The notes beneath the pieces were generated by a model. It was not told where the DNA came from, did no database searches, and was given only the letters and a program-made list of their open reading frames with translations. Below, one piece after another: positions 9,415 through 15,803 of a DNA stretch of 44,402 nt. The position numbers were made by a program, and so were the translations under genes. The stretch is from positions 1 to 44,402 of the IMG/VR virus record IMGVR_UViG_3300031578_000103. One strand, given 5' to 3'. How positions within the stretch are numbered: position 1 is the stretch's first letter; every line of letters starts with the position of its first letter. Source of the DNA: a virus.

Positions 9415-9719
9415 TATTATATTTAGCTGTTATTGCAGGGGCTTTACTTTCGCTGCTATTCGGGTTAAACGAAGGTTTGGCAAAACAGGATTTTAAGGTA
9501 TCTATTTTTTTCAGGCAAAACTTAATTTCCACTTTGCTGAACATCGTTTGTGGTTGCATTTTAGTAATGGTAAAAGATGAAATTATTAACGTAATATCAA
9601 TCAATACCATTACCGCTCTGGTCTTGGGAATGTCAGGCCAATTTGTTTTCAAGAAGATAACAAAAGTATTCGATCCTCAAAGCCCTACCCTCTTGGGAGC
9701 AAAGAAAAAGCTTGTCTGA
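9411..9719 (+). CDS. Membrane protein, putative second holin-type component (102 aa)
   Basis: Hydrophobic segments at about residues 2-20, 38-55 and 60-78 suggest two or three spans. A basic tail near the end includes KKITK and AKKKL. The ATG lies within the last codons of the previous gene (ATGA overlap), so coupled translation is likely. A terminator follows 34 bp after the stop. A pair of overlapping small membrane proteins fits a holin with an antiholin or other regulator, but I cannot tell which is which. Confidence 0.5.
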   Translation: MILYLAVIAGALLSLLFGLNEGLAKQDFKVSIFFRQNLISTLLNIVCGCILVMVKDEIINVISINTITALVLGMSGQFVFKKITKVFDPQSPTLLGAKKKLV

Positions 9720-9752
9720 CAAGTAGAGTGCATCCAAGGTTATGCATTCGGA

Positions 9753-9779
9753 GCCTCGATTAAAGTCGGGGCTTTTTTA
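9753..9779 (+). terminator. Rho-independent terminator closing the tail/lysis operon
   Basis: GCCTCGA at 9753-9759 pairs with TCGGGGC at 9766-9772 (7 bp with one G:U pair) around a 6-base loop and is followed by six T. It lies 34 bp after the stop of the last membrane protein gene and before a new promoter, so it separates the late transcript from the RNA gene downstream. Confidence 0.85.
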
Positions 9780-9795
9780 TAAGTTTAAAACTAAA

Positions 9796-9827
9796 TTTGT
9801 GTGTTAAAAATATTCATTTTATCTTTG
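9796..9827 (+). promoter_or_regulatory. Bacteroidota-type promoter for a short RNA
   Basis: TTTG at 9796-9799 and TATCTTTG at 9820-9827 are separated by 20 bp. This matches the known Bacteroidota primary sigma consensus (-33 TTTG, -7 TAnnTTTG). No coding frame starts within the next 400 bp, and a strong terminator lies 170 bp downstream, so the product should be a short noncoding transcript starting near 9834. Confidence 0.75.
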
Positions 9828-9833
9828 TGGTTC

Positions 9834-10024
9834 AAAGGTGCGGAAGATTTATAAACTAAATCTTGTAAGATTATGAAATGGTAAAAATAGAAACTTAAAG
9901 AAACTGCCTGCTGTTTAGTCAATATTTGTTTGTACAGACATTTAACGATACTCTGGTCTGATCATCTAAGAGATACAGGGGGCAGGAGGAAAGATGACAG
10001 CCACTCTAATTGAGTGGCTGTTTT
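9834..10024 (+). ncRNA. Candidate structured noncoding RNA, ~190 nt, unknown family
   Basis: The segment lies between a consensus promoter and a terminator and contains no plausible gene. Helices seen by eye: AAGATTT 9844-9850 with AAATCTT 9858-9864 (perfect 7-bp hairpin); CTGCC 9904-9908 with GGCAG 9981-9985, continued after a short mismatch by CTG 9911-9913 with CAG 9976-9978; and, nested inside, CAGAC 9935-9939 with GTCTG 9956-9960. The 3' end is the 10-bp terminator stem. It sits beside the integrase and attP. I do not recognise the family. A 6S-like RNA, an antisense regulator of lysogeny or a host-targeting sRNA are all possible. Confidence 0.65.
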
Positions 10025-10025
10025 A
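9997..10025 (+). terminator. Strong terminator of the short RNA
   Basis: ACAGCCACTC at 9997-10006 pairs perfectly with GAGTGGCTGT at 10012-10021 around the loop TAATT, and the T at 10021 begins a run of four T (10021-10024). It ends the ~190 nt transcript and separates it from the attP/integrase region. Confidence 0.85.
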
Positions 10026-10135
10026 TGTCAAAAACCTTACTCTTTCTATGCATTCCAACACCAATTACACTCCAATGAGTTTTTACTAACCCTATAAATA
10101 TTTGATTGTTTGCCGATTAGGACTATATGCACTTA

Positions 10136-10177
10136 TGCACCCCATGCAAGTACGCTAGCCAACTGCGCCACACCCCG
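10136..10177 (-). other. Probable attP core: 5' half of a tRNA-Pro(GGG) gene
   Basis: Read on the minus strand from 10177 to 10136, this is the first 41-42 nt of a tRNA: 5' acceptor strand CGGGGTG, T8, G9, D-arm GCGC/GCGT around AGTTGGCTA, A26, anticodon stem strand CTTGC and loop ATGGGGT with anticodon GGG, then GCA. After that the match to a tRNA stops: the anticodon stem is not completed (TAAG in place of AG) and there is no T-arm. It lies 110 bp upstream of the integrase gene. A partial tRNA next to an integrase is the usual sign of an attachment core shared with the host tRNA gene. Bases 10026-10135 and 10178-10286 hold nothing else I can name. Confidence 0.75.
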
Positions 10178-10286
10178 ATATGCCATTGTTTCCGGCTTCT
10201 CATGTACTTTTCAGGCTCATGAAATTACACACTTTCTTTGCTATTTTGTGTCATATATGTTATATTTCCACTCAAATTAAACTCCA

Positions 10287-11474
10287 ATGGCATCCCTGAA
10301 ACCTGTTTTAAAGAACGACTTTATTAAAGCTGATGGTAAAGTTAATATTAAAATTAGGATATCCCATGATGGGAAAACAAGATATATTAAAACACCCTGG
10401 GATATCAAACCCCGTTTTATGAACCAGGATGGGACAATCAATAATAAGTATCCCGGCCAATCAAAACTTAACATGGCACTGTATCTTTTATTAACAGAAT
10501 ACAACGGGATCCTCGAGGGAATCGGTAAGGATATTATTTATATGGATATTAACACTATTGTAAATAAACTCAGGAGACACCAGGAGAGTGGGGAGGGCTT
10601 TATAAGGTATATTAAGGAAAGGATCAGGACCCTGAAGTCAGAGAAACGGTTCAGTTATGCGGAGACATACGAGGCGACAATCAAACACCTTGAAGCCTGT
10701 ACCGGGAAGAAAGAGATCCTTTTCAAAGAGATAAACCTTGAATTTCTGAATCGATTTGAGCGGTACCTCTTAGGCAAGGACAAGAAGATAAACACGGTCA
10801 GGATATACCTCAATAATATCCGTGCAGTTTTCAACCATGCCATTGACAATGATATTATCAAACAGGAACTATTTCCGTTCCGGAAGTTCCGGGTAAAAGA
10901 AGAAAGGACAGCAAAACGCAACCTGGATGCAGGGGAAATAAGAAAGTTATTATCTCAGGAACTATCACCGGCACGTCAGAGAGCACTGGACTTGTTCATG
11001 CTTTCCTTTTATCTGCTGGGCATGAATTTTAAAGATATGCTGTTTTTGACCCCTAAGAGCGTTTCTAAGGGACGTATTATTTATAGAAGGTATAAGACAG
11101 GAGGGGAGTTTTCCGTTAAGATACAGCCCGAAGCAAAGGCTCTACTGGACAAATACAAAGGAGAGCGGTACCTGTTGAGATTTATGGAAGGTAAAAATTT
11201 GAAGCGCAAAACAGAACCTTATAAGGATATTGTCAGAGACACTAATTTCCTTTTGAAGAAGATTGCTAAACAGGCCGGCATGGATATACCACTCAGCACT
11301 TATTTTGCAAGACACAGCTGGGCCACTATTGCCAGCTCAATAGGAATAAGCAGAGATATTATTCGCTATGCTTTAGGGCATGATATCAAAACAACCACTG
11401 ATATCTATCTGGAATATGATTACTCGCAGGTTGACCAGGCAAATGAGAGGGTAATAAATAAACTTAAAAGTTGA
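10287..11474 (+). CDS. int: Tyrosine recombinase, phage integrase (395 aa)
   Basis: The protein has an N-terminal arm-binding region, a SAM-like core-binding domain (about residues 105-205) and a C-terminal catalytic domain. The catalytic residues visible are Lys270 (YRRYKTG), Arg342 (YFARHSW), His365 (ALGHD) and the nucleophile Tyr374 (TDIYLEY). The first Arg of the usual RISE motif is replaced, as GMNFKDM, and this replacement is normal in Bacteroidota integrases. Length is typical. It would insert the phage into the host chromosome, presumably at a tRNA-Pro gene (see 10136..10177). No excisionase is adjacent; the HTH protein at 22679 is a remote candidate. Confidence 0.93.
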   Translation: MASLKPVLKNDFIKADGKVNIKIRISHDGKTRYIKTPWDIKPRFMNQDGTINNKYPGQSKLNMALYLLLTEYNGILEGIGKDIIYMDINTIVNKLRRHQESGEGFIRYIKERIRTLKSEKRFSYAETYEATIKHLEACTGKKEILFKEINLEFLNRFERYLLGKDKKINTVRIYLNNIRAVFNHAIDNDIIKQELFPFRKFRVKEERTAKRNLDAGEIRKLLSQELSPARQRALDLFMLSFYLLGMNFKDMLFLTPKSVSKGRIIYRRYKTGGEFSVKIQPEAKALLDKYKGERYLLRFMEGKNLKRKTEPYKDIVRDTNFLLKKIAKQAGMDIPLSTYFARHSWATIASSIGISRDIIRYALGHDIKTTTDIYLEYDYSQVDQANERVINKLKS

Positions 11475-11477
11475 TAA

Positions 11478-11750
11478 CTAAGATTGTTTCCTTTCCTTAA
11501 TTTTATTGAGAAGTTCCCCCATAGTATATCCCTCACCTTGGGTTTCCTTCGTACTATCCTTATCAACATTTTTAATATCCCCTCCAAGTTGTTTAAAGAT
11601 TTGTTCCAAAAGGAAATTTGTTCTTTTTTGAAGGTTAATCCTTTCATTTATCTTAAAATATCAACATGCTAATTCTCTGAAAATAAGAAATAAAAATAGA
11701 CAAATTGATAAAATAATGATTATAACGAGTAAAGTACTCAGATTTTCCAT
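11478..11750 (-). pseudogene. Small membrane protein frame interrupted by one in-frame TGA
   Basis: On the minus strand ATG (11750-11748) opens a frame of 90 codons ending with TAG at 11480-11478. It is broken only by TGA at 11663-11661 (codon 30). The first 29 codons give a membrane anchor (MENLSTLLVIIIILSIC...). The 60 codons after the TGA give a charged, helical tail (QKRTNFLLEQIFKQLGG) that resembles common Bacteroidota small membrane proteins. A Trp codon at the TGA would restore one protein. TGA is used as a normal stop elsewhere in this genome, so a nonsense mutation or a read error is more likely than recoding. It sits convergent to the integrase gene. Confidence 0.5.
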
Positions 11751-11753
11751 TAT

Positions 11754-12146
11754 TTAAAAGTTGATTATTAATGCTGTAGGTGATATGCTTATACTCGCTC
11801 GCTTAAGCCATTTTTCAGCATCAATAAAAATAATAACACTTGATATCTCAAATATTACAGACATAACAATTGTTGTTTTTGCAAGATTGGGAAGATCGTT
11901 GTTTATTTGTCCAAAATATATACCGAGTGCTGCTGCTCCGATTCCTGCATTCATATATCCTATCTGCCTTTCCCTACGGTATTTTCCTAAACAATATTGC
12001 ATCTTGTCTATATCGTTTGTAAAGGTCAAATCCCTAAATTTTTCTTGGGGAAGAGCATTGTAAAGATCATCATTTGCCCTTTTCTTCTCTTGTGCCAATA
12101 CTGAGGCACTAAGGAAAATGAAGATTAATAACAATAGCTTTTTCAT
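11754..12146 (-). CDS. Exported small membrane protein, unknown (130 aa)
   Basis: A signal peptide spans residues 1-18 (MKKLLLLIF..., ending VLAQ). A charged region follows, then two hydrophobic segments at about residues 64-80 and 89-107. It belongs to the leftward group of genes with the repressor, which are the genes usually expressed in a lysogen. Genes of this size and topology in that place can alter the lysogen's envelope or block superinfection, but nothing in the sequence proves this. No family recognised. Confidence 0.6.
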   Translation of the reverse strand: MKKLLLLIFIFLSASVLAQEKKRANDDLYNALPQEKFRDLTFTNDIDKMQYCLGKYRRERQIGYMNAGIGAAALGIYFGQINNDLPNLAKTTIVMSVIFEISSVIIFIDAEKWLKRASISISPTALIINF

Positions 12147-12151
12147 GTCAT

Positions 12152-12304
12152 TTATGATTTAATTTTGCATCTCAGTTTATTATTCGTTTGTTTAAGCCTG
12201 GCTATGGCCTTGGAGTTTTTTACAAACTCTCTGGATAGAAAGCTTACTGTATTACGCAACACCTCAATACGGATATCCCGATCCGTTTTATAAGTAATTT
12301 TCAT
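12152..12304 (-). CDS. Small basic protein, unknown (50 aa)
   Basis: The frame runs from ATG at 12304-12302 to TAA at 12154-12152, 5 bp before the start of the next leftward gene. The product, MKITYKTDRDIRIEVLRNTV then a basic helical half (FVKNSKAIARLKQTNNKL), is small and positively charged and may bind nucleic acid. It lies between the repressor and the exported membrane protein on the same strand, so all may be on one transcript. The stretch 12305-12382 before the repressor stop shows no gene. Confidence 0.5.
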   Translation of the reverse strand: MKITYKTDRDIRIEVLRNTVSFLSREFVKNSKAIARLKQTNNKLRCKIKS

Positions 12305-12382
12305 ACAGGAATTGTTTACAGTTGACTATCCAAATATAAGCAATTTTTGTACCGAAAGTACATGTTTGTTAATTTATTCACA

Positions 12383-12754
12383 TCATTTTTTAGTCAGTTC
12401 GTCAATAAGTTTTGTCTGAGCAGATATAATCTTTTTATATTCTTCAATAATAAAGTCCTTCTCCTTGCAGAGCAAACATTCAGTTTTGTCCTCGACTTTC
12501 CCTACCAACTTCTTCCCCTCCTTTATTTCATCATCAGTCAAAAACATATTGCCTTCACCTTTTAGTAACCATTCCATATTTAATTGTGCATAAATTTTCT
12601 GAATCCTGCCTGCCAAATCCGGGCTTATCTCTCTTTTGTCATCACGGATCATATAAATTGTGGCTGCTCCAGCTAATCCTATCTTTTTTGCAAATGCATT
12701 ATAGGATAAAAATGTCTGTTTAATAAATATGTTAAGTCTTTGGCCTTGTGTCAT
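12383..12754 (-). CDS. CI-like prophage repressor with XRE-type HTH (123 aa)
   Basis: Residues about 1-65 form a helix-turn-helix of the Bacteroidota repressor type: RLNIFIKQ, then YNAFAKKIGLAGAATIYMI as the HTH, and the diagnostic tail YAQLNMEWLLKGEGNMF. The last ~40 residues are a coiled coil (FIIEEYKKIISAQTKLIDEL) that likely drives dimer formation. It is transcribed leftward, divergent from the early genes, with repeated operator-like sites in between. A good Shine-Dalgarno sequence (AAGGAGG) lies before its ATG, unlike most genes here. It would maintain lysogeny. Confidence 0.85.
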   Translation of the reverse strand: MTQGQRLNIFIKQTFLSYNAFAKKIGLAGAATIYMIRDDKREISPDLAGRIQKIYAQLNMEWLLKGEGNMFLTDDEIKEGKKLVGKVEDKTECLLCKEKDFIIEEYKKIISAQTKLIDELTKK

Positions 12755-12789
12755 ATAACCTCCTTATTTTAATTTAGTATAAATTTAAA

Positions 12790-12834
12790 TAGTATATCAG
12801 ATTGAAATTAATTGCATTTATAGTATATCAGATT
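12790..12834. promoter_or_regulatory. Putative operators: repeated 14-bp sites between repressor and early genes
   Basis: TAGTATATCAGATT occurs exactly at 12790-12803 and 12821-12834, 31 bp apart (about three helix turns). A weaker partial copy, TAGTATAAATTT, starts at 12776. The sites sit in the gap between the divergent repressor and rightward early genes. The second copy covers the expected -33 region of the rightward promoter at 12848-12855, so bound repressor would block it. Confidence 0.6.
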
Positions 12835-12847
12835 CAATCAGAAAGAT

Positions 12848-12855
12848 TATCTTTG
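12848..12855 (+). promoter_or_regulatory. Rightward early promoter, -7 element
   Basis: TATCTTTG matches the Bacteroidota -7 box TAnnTTTG exactly and lies 31 bp before the first rightward gene. I see no clear TTTG at the expected -33 place, which is occupied by the second repeated operator. A weak -33 under repressor control would fit an early lytic promoter. Confidence 0.55.
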
Positions 12856-12886
12856 TATCATATATATGACAAATATATAACCAGAT

Positions 12887-13105
12887 ATGACAAAAAATAA
12901 TACTATGAATGGGGTAAATGCATTTTATTATGCATTTCATTGTTTGCCTTCGAATATGTTAGGAGCTGTCAGAGCGGAGATTATCGACCAAATGGGATGG
13001 GCACCAACAACATTCACAAGTAAGATTAACGGTAACCGTAATCTGAAGAAGCCCGAAAAAACCATACTGAAAATGATTTTTGAAGGTTACGGAATTGAAT
13101 TTTAA
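12887..13105 (+). CDS. Small early regulator, Cro-like by position (72 aa)
   Basis: This is the first gene rightward of the operator region. The product contains EIIDQMGWAPTTFTSKINGNR, which reads as a helix-turn-helix with the typical Bacteroidota sequence WAPTTFTSKINGNR, followed by a helical C-terminus (LKKPEKTILKMIFEGYGI). It is likely a small DNA-binding protein that works against or alongside the repressor. The HTH call rests on pattern only. The start at 12887 is the only sensible ATG, as the ATG at 12867 leads to an immediate stop. Confidence 0.55.
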   Translation: MTKNNTMNGVNAFYYAFHCLPSNMLGAVRAEIIDQMGWAPTTFTSKINGNRNLKKPEKTILKMIFEGYGIEF

Positions 13106-13122
13106 CCAAACCATTAAATTAT

Positions 13123-13443
13123 ATGGAACCATTATTATTTCCCGATAAAATAAAAATGGCAAAACGAACAAGTTTTGCATTGGAAGGCCAGCTTATTCAG
13201 AGGCAAAGAGAGCAATTCCATAAAGAGGAATATGGTTGTACTGAACTTTCAGCGAGAGAGCTTTATATAGTTAAGCTACTTTATCTAGGTATGGATCCAA
13301 AGGAAATTGCTGATTTTTATTCTGTATCAGTTTTTACAATTAAAACACATTTCAAAAATATTCATGAAGCACTTGATATACACAAACAAACCGATTTAGT
13401 GGTTTGGTATTGTAGGAAAAAACTCAATGGTGATGGGAAATAA
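13123..13443 (+). CDS. LuxR/GerE-type HTH regulator (106 aa)
   Basis: Residues about 40-95 form a LuxR-type helix-turn-helix: LSARELYIVKLLYLGMDPKE, then IADFYSVSVFTIKTHFKNIH. This is the usual pattern of an ELSxRE start, an IA motif and the TxKTHxxNI recognition helix. There is no receiver or sensor domain; the ~40 residue N-terminus is charged. It is the second early gene and may switch on later transcription. Regulation by a ligand or phosphorylation is not indicated. Confidence 0.75.
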   Translation: MEPLLFPDKIKMAKRTSFALEGQLIQRQREQFHKEEYGCTELSARELYIVKLLYLGMDPKEIADFYSVSVFTIKTHFKNIHEALDIHKQTDLVVWYCRKKLNGDGK

Positions 13444-13470
13444 CACACTTAATCACAGAAAATTAAAGAT

Positions 13471-13980
13471 ATGGAAGCAGCAAAACTGGAAAGACTGAAT
13501 GCCTGTAGAGATGCAGTTTTATGGGTGAAAACTCAAACATCAATTAAAGAAGCCTGGGAAAACTGTGAAAGAGGAGACTGGATGTTATGGCTTGCAAAAA
13601 GGCTTAATATAGATGATAAAAAACTGACAATGGCTAAAGCCATGTGTGCAAAACAAGTTGAACATCTTATGAAAGATAAAAGAAGTAAGGATGCTTTACC
13701 GGCTTGTTTTGATTATGTCAACGGAAAGATTACGAGAAAACAATTGACTGCTTATGCTGCTTTTGCTGCTGCTGCTTTTGCTGCTGTTGATGCTGCTTTT
13801 GCTGCTGCTGCTGCTGCTGATGCTGATGCTGATGCTGATGCTGCTTTTGCTGCTGCTTATGCTGCTGCTTATGCTGATGATGATGATGCAAAAAAATCTT
13901 CATTAAAAAAATCAGCTGGCATTTGCAGAAAATACCTTACAGAAGAAGTATTAACAAAATACAGAAAATTAAGGATATGA
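13471..13980 (+). CDS. Imm5-like protein with long Ala/Asp repeat (169 aa)
   Basis: The N-terminal ~85 residues (LERLNACRDAVLWVKTQTSI, then WENCERGDWMLWLAKRLNID) match the pattern of phage and bacterial proteins often annotated as Imm5-like: CxxA near the start, then CxRGDWMLWLA. Residues about 95-140 are almost only Ala, Asp, Phe and Tyr, encoded by GCT/GAT trinucleotide repeats. A basic helix (KKSSLKKSAGICRKYLT) closes the protein. Its function in phages is not established; an immunity or moron role has been guessed from the domain name. The repeat tract invites length change by slippage in units of three, which would keep the frame. Confidence 0.6.
   Translation: MEAAKLERLNACRDAVLWVKTQTSIKEAWENCERGDWMLWLAKRLNIDDKKLTMAKAMCAKQVEHLMKDKRSKDALPACFDYVNGKITRKQLTAYAAFAAAAFAAVDAAFAAAAAADADADADAAFAAAYAAAYADDDDAKKSSLKKSAGICRKYLTEEVLTKYRKLRI
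13755..13889 (+). repeat. GCT/GAT trinucleotide repeat tract
   Basis: About 135 bp consist of GCT units broken by TTT, TAT and GAT codons, with runs such as GCTGCTGCTGCTGCTGAT and four GCTGAT units. The tract is inside the coding frame of 13471..13980. It is unlike any other part of the window in composition and is a likely site of slippage between strains. Confidence 0.9.
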
Positions 13981-14219
13981 AATCAAGAGAAAAAATAAAA
14001 CTAGGTGAAGAGATGCTGAAGGCAACAATAGTATATTATCTGAAGCAAATTGATTACCTGCTTGACTTAAAGATAAATCATATTTATGTCTGGTCAACTC
14101 AGTCAAATGAGGGCGTTTTTCATGCCACGCAAATTATTTCAATGTTCATAAGCGTTGGATTCACTTGTTATATCGAATATGATGATTTTAACGCAAGATG
14201 TGAATTAGTAATATTTTAA
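13977..14219 (+). CDS. Hypothetical protein (80 aa)
   Basis: I choose ATG 13977, which overlaps the previous stop by 4 bp (ATGA); a TTG further upstream lies inside the preceding gene. The product has a helical first half (EKIKLGEEMLKATIVYYLKQ) and a beta-rich second half (HIYVWSTQSNEGVFHATQII). It contains no motif I recognise. It is part of the early run of small genes before the recombination operon. Confidence 0.6.
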   Translation: MKSREKIKLGEEMLKATIVYYLKQIDYLLDLKINHIYVWSTQSNEGVFHATQIISMFISVGFTCYIEYDDFNARCELVIF

Positions 14220-14231
14220 TACCACAAAGAG

Positions 14232-14411
14232 ATGAAAACAACAGAAGCAACAAGACTCTACAATGAAGCTGAAAGAGAAATTAAAAAGATTAATTCCAAA
14301 AGATGCTTTATTGATCGTGCTATTGATATTGTAGAATATCTCAATAAAGTACACGGTGATGAGACCGCAGACGAGATACTTGGACTTGTATTTGAAAATG
14401 AAATTGGATAG
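14232..14411 (+). CDS. Hypothetical small helical protein (59 aa)
   Basis: The frame starts at ATG 14232, 12 bp after the previous gene, with the CACAAAGAG spacing seen before several genes here, and ends with TAG at 14411. The product (MKTTEATRLYNEAEREIKKI, then IDIVEYLNKVHGDETADEIL) is charged and helical, with no recognised domain. A strong hairpin follows its stop at 14418. Confidence 0.5.
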   Translation: MKTTEATRLYNEAEREIKKINSKRCFIDRAIDIVEYLNKVHGDETADEILGLVFENEIG

Positions 14412-14417
14412 AACTTT

Positions 14418-14469
14418 GCGGTCGGGTGCAGGCGGATGGTTGCCTTAATAATCCTGCACTCGTTACCGC
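14418..14469 (+). promoter_or_regulatory. Long stem-loop in the leader of the 14484 gene
   Basis: GCGGT at 14418-14422 and CGGGTGCAGG at 14423-14432 pair with CCTGCACTCG at 14453-14462 and ACCGC at 14465-14469. This gives 15 pairs with one G:U and a 2-nt bulge around a 20-nt loop. There is no T-run, so it is not a standard terminator. It ends 14 bp before the next start codon and could control its translation or stabilise the message. Confidence 0.6.
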
Positions 14470-14483
14470 TTAAAATTAAAGAG

Positions 14484-14696
14484 ATGAATACATCAGAAGA
14501 AGTGGTCAAAGAAGTGTTAAAAATTTCCAATAGTAATATTTGGTTTGGATACTCCTGGGGTTTAGTAACTGGGGTGCTGGTTGGTGTATTAGCGGCTTTG
14601 CTGTTATTTTCCAGTTGCGCCACAACGCACCAATGGAAAAATAGATATGAGCGGTTGGAAATAATGGAACCGCCACAGGCTGAAAGATTTTTCTAA
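14484..14696 (+). CDS. Small single-span membrane protein with lipobox-like Cys (70 aa)
   Basis: I prefer ATG 14484 (preceded by AAAGAG, as in neighbouring genes) over the in-frame ATG 14436, which lies inside the stem-loop. A soluble N-terminus of ~24 residues precedes a hydrophobic segment (WGLVTGVLVGVLAALLLFSS) that ends in a Cys-Ala pair like a lipoprotein cleavage site. A charged tail follows (HQWKNRYERLEIMEPPQ). The span is far from the N-terminus for a classic lipoprotein. Spanin-like or envelope functions are possible; I do not recognise the family. Confidence 0.55.
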   Translation: MNTSEEVVKEVLKISNSNIWFGYSWGLVTGVLVGVLAALLLFSSCATTHQWKNRYERLEIMEPPQAERFF

Positions 14697-14715
14697 ACAA
14701 TTAAAACTTAAAATA

Positions 14716-15801
14716 ATGGAAACCCTTTTTGAAAAAAAAACAGAAACACGATTAGTAATAATCGAACCGAATCAGCTCGAAGAAGTTGTAAGAAATTCCG
14801 GCCTTCAGATCCAGGAAGGGGAAGAGATCAAACAATCCTATTTACCGTTTTTAAACCAACTGTCAGAGATTCAGTCACAGGCGAGTAAGATCAATTTTGA
14901 AAGCCCAAATGATCTTGATGAGAATATCGCAAGGGAGTTAAGGCTGAAAACCATAAAGGTCCGCACCGGATCACTCAATCTTAAGAATGACCGGAAAAAG
15001 TTATCAATGCTTAAAGGCAATCTAGAACAGGCTTCTTATAATGTCATAGCTGCTTCATGCAAATTAACAGAGGAAATTTTTTCCAATGTTGAGAAAGCCA
15101 GAGAGATTGCAGAGAAAAAAAATAAAGAGCAATTAAGGGCTGACCGTACTGAAAAATTGAGCCCTTATACTGAGTCTGCTTCTATGTATCCCCTTGGTGA
15201 AATGTCAGAACAGCAATTTAATGAGCTTCATTCCGGGTTGAGAATTTCACATGAAAATAAGCTGGCTGCCGAAAAGAAAGCAGAAGAGGATCGTATCGCA
15301 AAAGGAAAGGCCGAAGCAGAAGCAAGAGAGGCACAGCGCCTTGAAAATATACGGTTGCAGGAAGAGGCTAAGGAAAGAGAAAAACAGATCGCTTATGAAA
15401 GAGAGAAGGTCAGAGAAGAAAACGAAGAGAAGGAGCGTTTTGCAGAGGTTGAACGGAAAATGAATGCTCGGATACTTGCTGATCAAAAGGAAAGGGCTGA
15501 TAAGGAACGTGTTGAACTACTCGCTAAAGCTGAAAAAGAACGCATTGCACGGGAGAATATTGAGGCTGAAATTAAAAGAAAAAAAGATGCGGATGACAAA
15601 TTAAAAAGGGATAAAGCAGCCGCAGAAAAGAAAGCCAAACTTGCACCTGACAAAGAAAAACTTCTTGCATTTGGCCAGGCATTAAATGACGTGCCACGTC
15701 CTGAGATCAAATCTATTGAGGCTGCCTCTATTATGGCAAATATTAATGGATTGCTTGTGAAATTAAACAATTACATAATTGAAAATGCTAATAAACTTTA
15801 A
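14716..15801 (+). CDS. Coiled-coil protein of the phage recombination operon (361 aa)
   Basis: The N-terminal ~150 residues contain LVIIEPNQLEE, then IRELRL-like helical segments similar to the DUF1351 group found next to phage single-strand annealing genes. The middle (about residues 175-320) is a long, highly charged Glu/Lys/Arg/Ala coiled coil. The last 45 residues form a short separate helical unit. It is followed 2 bp later by a possible ssDNA-binding protein and then by the YqaJ-type exonuclease, so it likely acts in phage recombination or replication. The coiled coil suggests an oligomer. No catalytic motif is visible. Confidence 0.6.
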   Translation: METLFEKKTETRLVIIEPNQLEEVVRNSGLQIQEGEEIKQSYLPFLNQLSEIQSQASKINFESPNDLDENIARELRLKTIKVRTGSLNLKNDRKKLSMLKGNLEQASYNVIAASCKLTEEIFSNVEKAREIAEKKNKEQLRADRTEKLSPYTESASMYPLGEMSEQQFNELHSGLRISHENKLAAEKKAEEDRIAKGKAEAEAREAQRLENIRLQEEAKEREKQIAYEREKVREENEEKERFAEVERKMNARILADQKERADKERVELLAKAEKERIARENIEAEIKRKKDADDKLKRDKAAAEKKAKLAPDKEKLLAFGQALNDVPRPEIKSIEAASIMANINGLLVKLNNYIIENANKL

Positions 15802-15803
15802 TT

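Noticed and set aside
9834-10024. Retron or diversity-generating retroelement RNA
   Set aside because: No reverse transcriptase is encoded in the window and there is no template/variable repeat pair in the tail genes.
10136-10177. A complete phage-encoded tRNA-Pro gene
   Set aside because: The match ends after the anticodon loop. The 3' anticodon strand is not completed and no T-arm or 3' acceptor strand follows on the minus strand, so only an attachment-type fragment is present.
11661-11663. Recoded genetic code with TGA as Trp
   Set aside because: Many genes here end with TGA in tight overlaps (for example 13980, 17555, 18318), so TGA is a normal stop.
13755-13889. CRISPR or other spaced repeat array
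   Set aside because: The units are trinucleotides in a coding frame without regular spacers, and no cas genes are present.
15247-15770. Minus-strand open frames opposite the coiled-coil gene
   Set aside because: They mirror the biased codons of the charged coiled coil on the plus strand and have no start context; they are shadows.
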